Of a stretch of 64,000 nt of DNA, positions 61,392 to 64,000 are shown piece by piece. Both the position numbers and the translations under genes were made by a program. Within the stretch, counting starts at the first letter, position 1, and every line of letters begins with the position of its first letter. The notes beneath the pieces were generated by a model. That model searched no databases, was not told the origin of the DNA, and was given only the letters and a program-made list of their open reading frames with translations. This DNA is from Peribacillus faecalis (GTDB lineage: Bacteria; Bacillota; Bacilli; Bacillales; DSM-1321): the NCBI RefSeq assembly GCF_014712675.1, contig NZ_JACXSI010000003.1, positions 1-64,000 of the forward strand. Reading direction: 5' to 3'.

Positions 61392-61805
61392 ATGAGTAAA
61401 AAAACTTTTACAGAGAAAGAAATTCAACTGCTATCTAAAAATCCATACATTCAATCAATTAGCTCGAAGTCTATTACCTATACAGAAGAGTTTAAACATA
61501 TATTTATCAAAGAGTATGAAAAAGGTATGTTTTCAAGAGAAATCTTTGAAAAATATGGTTTTGATATTGATATTATTGGCATCAAGAGGGTGAAATCATC
61601 ATCAGAGAGATGGAGAAGAGCTTATCAGAAAAATGGCGTTTTAGGTTTAAAGGATACCCGAAATGAAAAGTCAGGCAGACCACGCAAAAGAGAGCTTACA
61701 CTTGAAGAGAAAAATGCAAGATTAGAAGCTCAAATCAATTTATTGAAGGCGGAAAATGAGTTGTTAAAAAAGATACGTATGGCGGAATGGAATCTCAAGA
61801 AGTAA
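61392..61805 (+). CDS. IS3-family transposase OrfA
   Basis: This 137-residue DNA-binding subunit has a helix-turn-helix region (SREIFEKYGFDIDIIGIKRVKSS, given in part) and ends in a leucine-zipper-like helix (LEAQINLLKAENELLKK). Near the end lies the slippery heptamer A-AAA-AAG at 61766-61772, in the phase (TTA AAA AAG) needed for a -1 shift into OrfB. The overlap with OrfB is 19 bp. Confidence 0.9.
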   Translation: MSKKTFTEKEIQLLSKNPYIQSISSKSITYTEEFKHIFIKEYEKGMFSREIFEKYGFDIDIIGIKRVKSSSERWRRAYQKNGVLGLKDTRNEKSGRPRKRELTLEEKNARLEAQINLLKAENELLKKIRMAEWNLKK

Positions 61806-62725
61806 GAGAAATCCCACCGAGTCAGAAATACATTCTGATCCGTTCCGTCATTGAAAAGTATCACTTACAGAACATGGTGAAGTATTTATGTGAAATCGCA
61901 GGTGTTTCACGCAGTGGTTACTACAATTATTTTTCCGAGAAAGCTGCGGAAGAAAGAAAGCGTAAAGATGAAAAGGATGAAATCGCTAAAGAATGGATAT
62001 TGAAAGCTTTCCATTTCAAAGGCCGCATGAAAGGGGCACGTCAAATCAAAATGACTTTGGCGGGTCAATTTAAGGTTGTCTACAATTTGAAGCGCATACG
62101 CCGAATCATGAAAAAGTACGGCATTACTTGTCCCATCAGGAAGGCAAATCCATATAGAAGAATGATGAAAGCCACACAAGAACATCGGGTTGTGCCTAAT
62201 CTCCTAAACCGTGAATTTGATCAGGGTACCCCAGGTAAAGTGCTTTTGACGGACATCACCTATTTATTTTACGGAAAAGGTCAAAAAGCTTATCTCTCGG
62301 CCATCAAAGACGGTTCAACAGGTGAGATATTGGCTTATCATGTATCTGAGCGTATGACCATTGACTTAGCTACTGACACCTTAAAGAAACTTAAAAAGAA
62401 TCGTCATTTTAAGAAAGCGGAAGGTGCTTTAATCCACTCGGATCAGGGAGTTCATTACACTCACCCGGAATTTCAAAAAGTAGTGAAGAAACTCAAATTG
62501 CGTCAATCTATGTCTAGAAGAGGTAACTGTTGGGACAATGCTCCTCAAGAATCTTTCTTTGGCCATTTCAAGGATGAAGCTTCTATCAAAGAATGCGCAA
62601 CCCTTGACGAGTTAAAACGTGAAATCAAACGGTATATGACTTACTACAATCATTACAGATATCAATGGAAATTAAATAAGATGACCCCTGTACAATACAG
62701 AGATCATCTTAATCAAGCAGCCTAA
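61787..62725 (+). CDS. IS3-family transposase OrfB (DDE integrase)
   Basis: This 312-residue catalytic part is in the -1 frame relative to OrfA and is probably made as an OrfAB fusion by frameshifting at 61766-61772. An HTH_21-like region precedes the rve integrase core. The DDE residues are in LLTDITYLFYG (D), ALIHSDQGVHYTH (D) and NAPQESFFGHFK (E). The C-terminus YNHYRYQWKLNKMTPVQYR is the usual IS3/IS150 ending. The frame is intact. Confidence 0.93.
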   Translation: MESQEVREIPPSQKYILIRSVIEKYHLQNMVKYLCEIAGVSRSGYYNYFSEKAAEERKRKDEKDEIAKEWILKAFHFKGRMKGARQIKMTLAGQFKVVYNLKRIRRIMKKYGITCPIRKANPYRRMMKATQEHRVVPNLLNREFDQGTPGKVLLTDITYLFYGKGQKAYLSAIKDGSTGEILAYHVSERMTIDLATDTLKKLKKNRHFKKAEGALIHSDQGVHYTHPEFQKVVKKLKLRQSMSRRGNCWDNAPQESFFGHFKDEASIKECATLDELKREIKRYMTYYNHYRYQWKLNKMTPVQYRDHLNQAA

Positions 62726-62788
62726 GGGCCTTTTTTATAAATGTCCTTTACAAAGGGTACATTTCATTTTTCGGACAAGCCTTATTTC

Positions 62789-63478
62789 TTATACAGTTTG
62801 CAGCACGTTCGTTTCTCGGTTAAAGATTTCCAGCATTTTCAGCCATGCTTCATCAATGTCTTCATCGAGATTGAATAGACCCGAAGCACCAATGATGAAC
62901 ACCTCGTTGCCGGCTTCCGCCAGGCATTTAAATGTCTTCTCGTTGCATGAGCCGTCTACTTCAATTAAATAATGATAGCCGTTTTCCTCTTTCAACTGCT
63001 TTGCCTGTTTAATTTTATCAATCATTTCCGTAATGAACGATTGCCCGACAAATCCCGGATCGACCGTCATGATCGTCAATTTATCAATGAGATGTATGTA
63101 TTCGCTTATGTATGATAGCGGTGTTGCAGGATTCAGCACGATACCGACTTTTCTTCCCGAATCTTTAATTTGATGAATGAGCCGAAACGCATCGCGGTCA
63201 ATCGTTTCGGCATGGAGACTAATATATTCTGCTCCTGCATCAATAATCATGCCGATAAAGTCTTCCGGTTTTTCAACCATCAAGTGGGCATCAATCGGTA
63301 AGGTAGCCACTTTCTTCAATTGCTCAATAAAAAAAGGTGACAGCGTAATATTTTTCACATAATGGCCATCCATTACATCGACATGATACATATCCGCACG
63401 TTCATTCAAACTCTCAATTTGCTCACTGAATTTCGTTAAATCCATACACATCAGGGAAGGTGAAAAAAAATATTTCAT
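62789..63478 (-). CDS. alsE: D-allulose-6-phosphate 3-epimerase (AlsE-like)
   Basis: This 229-residue TIM-barrel epimerase belongs to the ribulose-phosphate 3-epimerase superfamily. Metal-ligand histidines and aspartates are seen in MYHVDVMDGHYV (about residues 30-41), PIDAHLMVEKPEDF (about 61-74) and YLIEVDGSCNEKT (about 169-181). The N-terminal SPSLMCMDLTKF, LSPFFIEQLKK and EVDGSCN features fit AlsE better than Rpe. It would convert D-allulose-6-phosphate to D-fructose-6-phosphate. No allose kinase or transporter gene is nearby, so its physiological role here is open. It lies between the IS3 element and a 54-residue gene. Confidence 0.85.
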   Translation of the reverse strand: MKYFFSPSLMCMDLTKFSEQIESLNERADMYHVDVMDGHYVKNITLSPFFIEQLKKVATLPIDAHLMVEKPEDFIGMIIDAGAEYISLHAETIDRDAFRLIHQIKDSGRKVGIVLNPATPLSYISEYIHLIDKLTIMTVDPGFVGQSFITEMIDKIKQAKQLKEENGYHYLIEVDGSCNEKTFKCLAEAGNEVFIIGASGLFNLDEDIDEAWLKMLEIFNRETNVLQTV

Positions 63479-63486
63479 AAAAACAC

Positions 63487-63529
63487 CTCACTTTAAGTTT
63501 TGCTTCTCTTTATCACAAAAGTGAGGGTA
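63487..63529 (-). terminator. terminator-like hairpin before alsE
   Basis: On the minus strand CCTCACTTT and AAAGTGAGG enclose about 22 nt and are followed by GUUUUU, just before the alsE start. It probably ends the small upstream gene. Confidence 0.55.
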
Positions 63530-63535
63530 CGAAAC

Positions 63536-63700
63536 CTACTGCTGCGGATCAGCAACCAGCCCTTGTTTTTTCAATTCTTTATTCGTCAGCATCTCGTCCA
63601 TTTGCTGGCCAAGCTCTTTTATTTCCTTCATATTCCGTGCCATCGAACTATTTTCTGGGACTTCATTTTTAGGAATTGCCAGCTTCTTCTTGAATTCCAT
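63536..63700 (-). CDS. small hydrophilic protein of 54 residues between prkA and alsE
   Basis: This short gene starts at ATG 63700 with AAGGAG about 10 bp upstream and encodes a charged, helical, non-membrane protein (MEFKKKLAIPKNE, then MKEIKELGQQMDEMLTN and ending VADPQQ). It follows the prkA terminator by about 50 bp and ends before a hairpin. I do not recognise the family. Good ribosome-binding site, plausible composition and flanking terminators support a real gene, possibly a sporulation-related small protein given its neighbour. Confidence 0.6.
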   Translation of the reverse strand: MEFKKKLAIPKNEVPENSSMARNMKEIKELGQQMDEMLTNKELKKQGLVADPQQ

Positions 63701-63749
63701 CTACAACACTCCTTGGCGCATAGTATGTGCATTTTTTTACGCAAGGATA

Positions 63750-63783
63750 GATGGAAAAAGGGCCCTTTTGTAAAGGACCCTTA
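63750..63783 (-). terminator. terminator of prkA
   Basis: On the minus strand AAGGGTCCTTT pairs with AAAGGGCCCTT (one G-U pair), followed by U5, directly after the prkA stop. Confidence 0.85.
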
Positions 63784-63787
63784 GACT

Positions 63788-64000
63788 TTATCGATTCAAT
63801 AAACTACCTACATAGCGCAGCAATTCATTCGCAGACGTTGTATTGTAGCCATGCTCATCGACGAGACGAGCCACAACTTCATTAATTTTCTTCAGTTGCT
63901 GCTCATCAGGCGTTTTGCTGGATGTCGTGATTTTGACAACATCTTTCAAATCGGCAAATAGCTTCTTCTGGATAGCTTCGCGCAGACGGTCGTGCGAATT
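63788..64000 (-). CDS. prkA: serine protein kinase PrkA, C-terminal end (cut by the window)
   Basis: The last 70 codons are visible and end YVGSLLNR-stop. The segments REAIQKKLFADLKDVVKIT and LVDEHGYNTTSANELLRYVG match the C-terminus of PrkA, an AAA+/kinase-like protein of early sporulation whose catalytic part lies outside the window. Its usual partner YhbH is at 58524-59693 on the same strand. The 5' end is not in the window. Confidence 0.85.
   Translation of the reverse strand, partial: NSHDRLREAIQKKLFADLKDVVKITTSSKTPDEQQLKKINEVVARLVDEHGYNTTSANELLRYVGSLLNR

Larger units (their letters stand above)
61283..62777 (+). mobile_element. IS3-family insertion sequence (about 1.5 kb)
   Basis: Ends TGTCCATTTTAAAATGTACCC (left, shortened) and the complement of TGTCCGAAAAATGAAATGTACCC (right) are imperfect inverted repeats. 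The pairing continues outward through AAGGCT and AGCCTT (61278-62782). I could not find a direct target duplication; the symmetric flank suggests insertion into the stem of a terminator, or slightly longer ends. Two overlapping frames with a slippery sequence are typical of IS3. It appears intact. Confidence 0.82.

Overview
The window looks like part of the chromosome of a low-GC, endospore-forming member of the Bacillales. Lysinibacillus/Solibacillus-type Planococcaceae is my best guess, from gene content only. Spore genes include a spore transglutaminase (tgl), spoVR, a LysM/GH18 spore hydrolase (sleL/yaaH), yhbH and the 3' end of prkA. Typical Bacillus neighbourhoods also appear: yhcT beside yhcU, adeR beside ald, pit beside its DUF47 partner, and yrzI-like small genes. 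I see no rRNA, tRNA, CRISPR array or prophage.

Layout. 0-4.3 kb: an intact IS1595-type element with a passenger gene, two near-identical cold-shock genes with duplicated promoters and leaders, tgl, and a 186-bp MITE. 4.3-24.7 kb: housekeeping and sporulation genes (spoVR, ArsR regulator, rsgA, sleL, M14 peptidase, disulfide/thioredoxin pair, yhcU/yhcT, phosphate transport, adeR-ald, peptide transporter, 3-methyladenine glycosylase), separated by repeat-rich gaps. 24.7-35 kb: a complete meta-cleavage operon for phenol/catechol on the minus strand, with its regulator just upstream. 35-36.7 kb: a PTS-IIC-like permease and a small gene. 36.8-49.6 kb: an AT-rich capsule/exopolysaccharide operon on the minus strand, running from a Wzz-type co-polymerase and tyrosine kinase through galU, glycosyltransferases, wzy and wzx to tagD, a TagF-like polymerase and galE. 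49.8-58.3 kb: a secreted beta-propeller protein, an SDR, a KtrB-type K+ transporter, and a sortase with its LPXTG substrate. 58.5-64 kb: yhbH, a block of structured repeats, a serine hydrolase, an IS3-family element, alsE, a 54-residue gene and prkA (cut by the window edge).

How genes work together. The catabolic operon encodes phenol to catechol (HpaB/PheA-type flavin monooxygenase), catechol to 2-hydroxymuconate semialdehyde (extradiol dioxygenase), and then only the oxalocrotonate branch (dehydrogenase, tautomerase, decarboxylase, hydratase, aldolase, acylating acetaldehyde dehydrogenase) to pyruvate and acetyl-CoA. A stand-alone FAD synthetase lies in the operon, but no flavin reductase does. 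The adjacent regulator joins a XylR/DmpR-type aromatic sensor to a PucR-type helix-turn-helix. The capsule operon has a structured leader between the kinase and galU, where the EAR antitermination RNA lies in Bacillus eps operons. It also carries polyglycerol-phosphate genes, suggesting a teichoic-acid-like decoration.

The most unusual signals are non-coding. Five intergenic arrays have a ~20-21 bp unit in a ~41-42 bp higher-order period. Mosaic hairpin elements recur with compensatory stem changes, some resembling the Bacillaceae-1 RNA motif.
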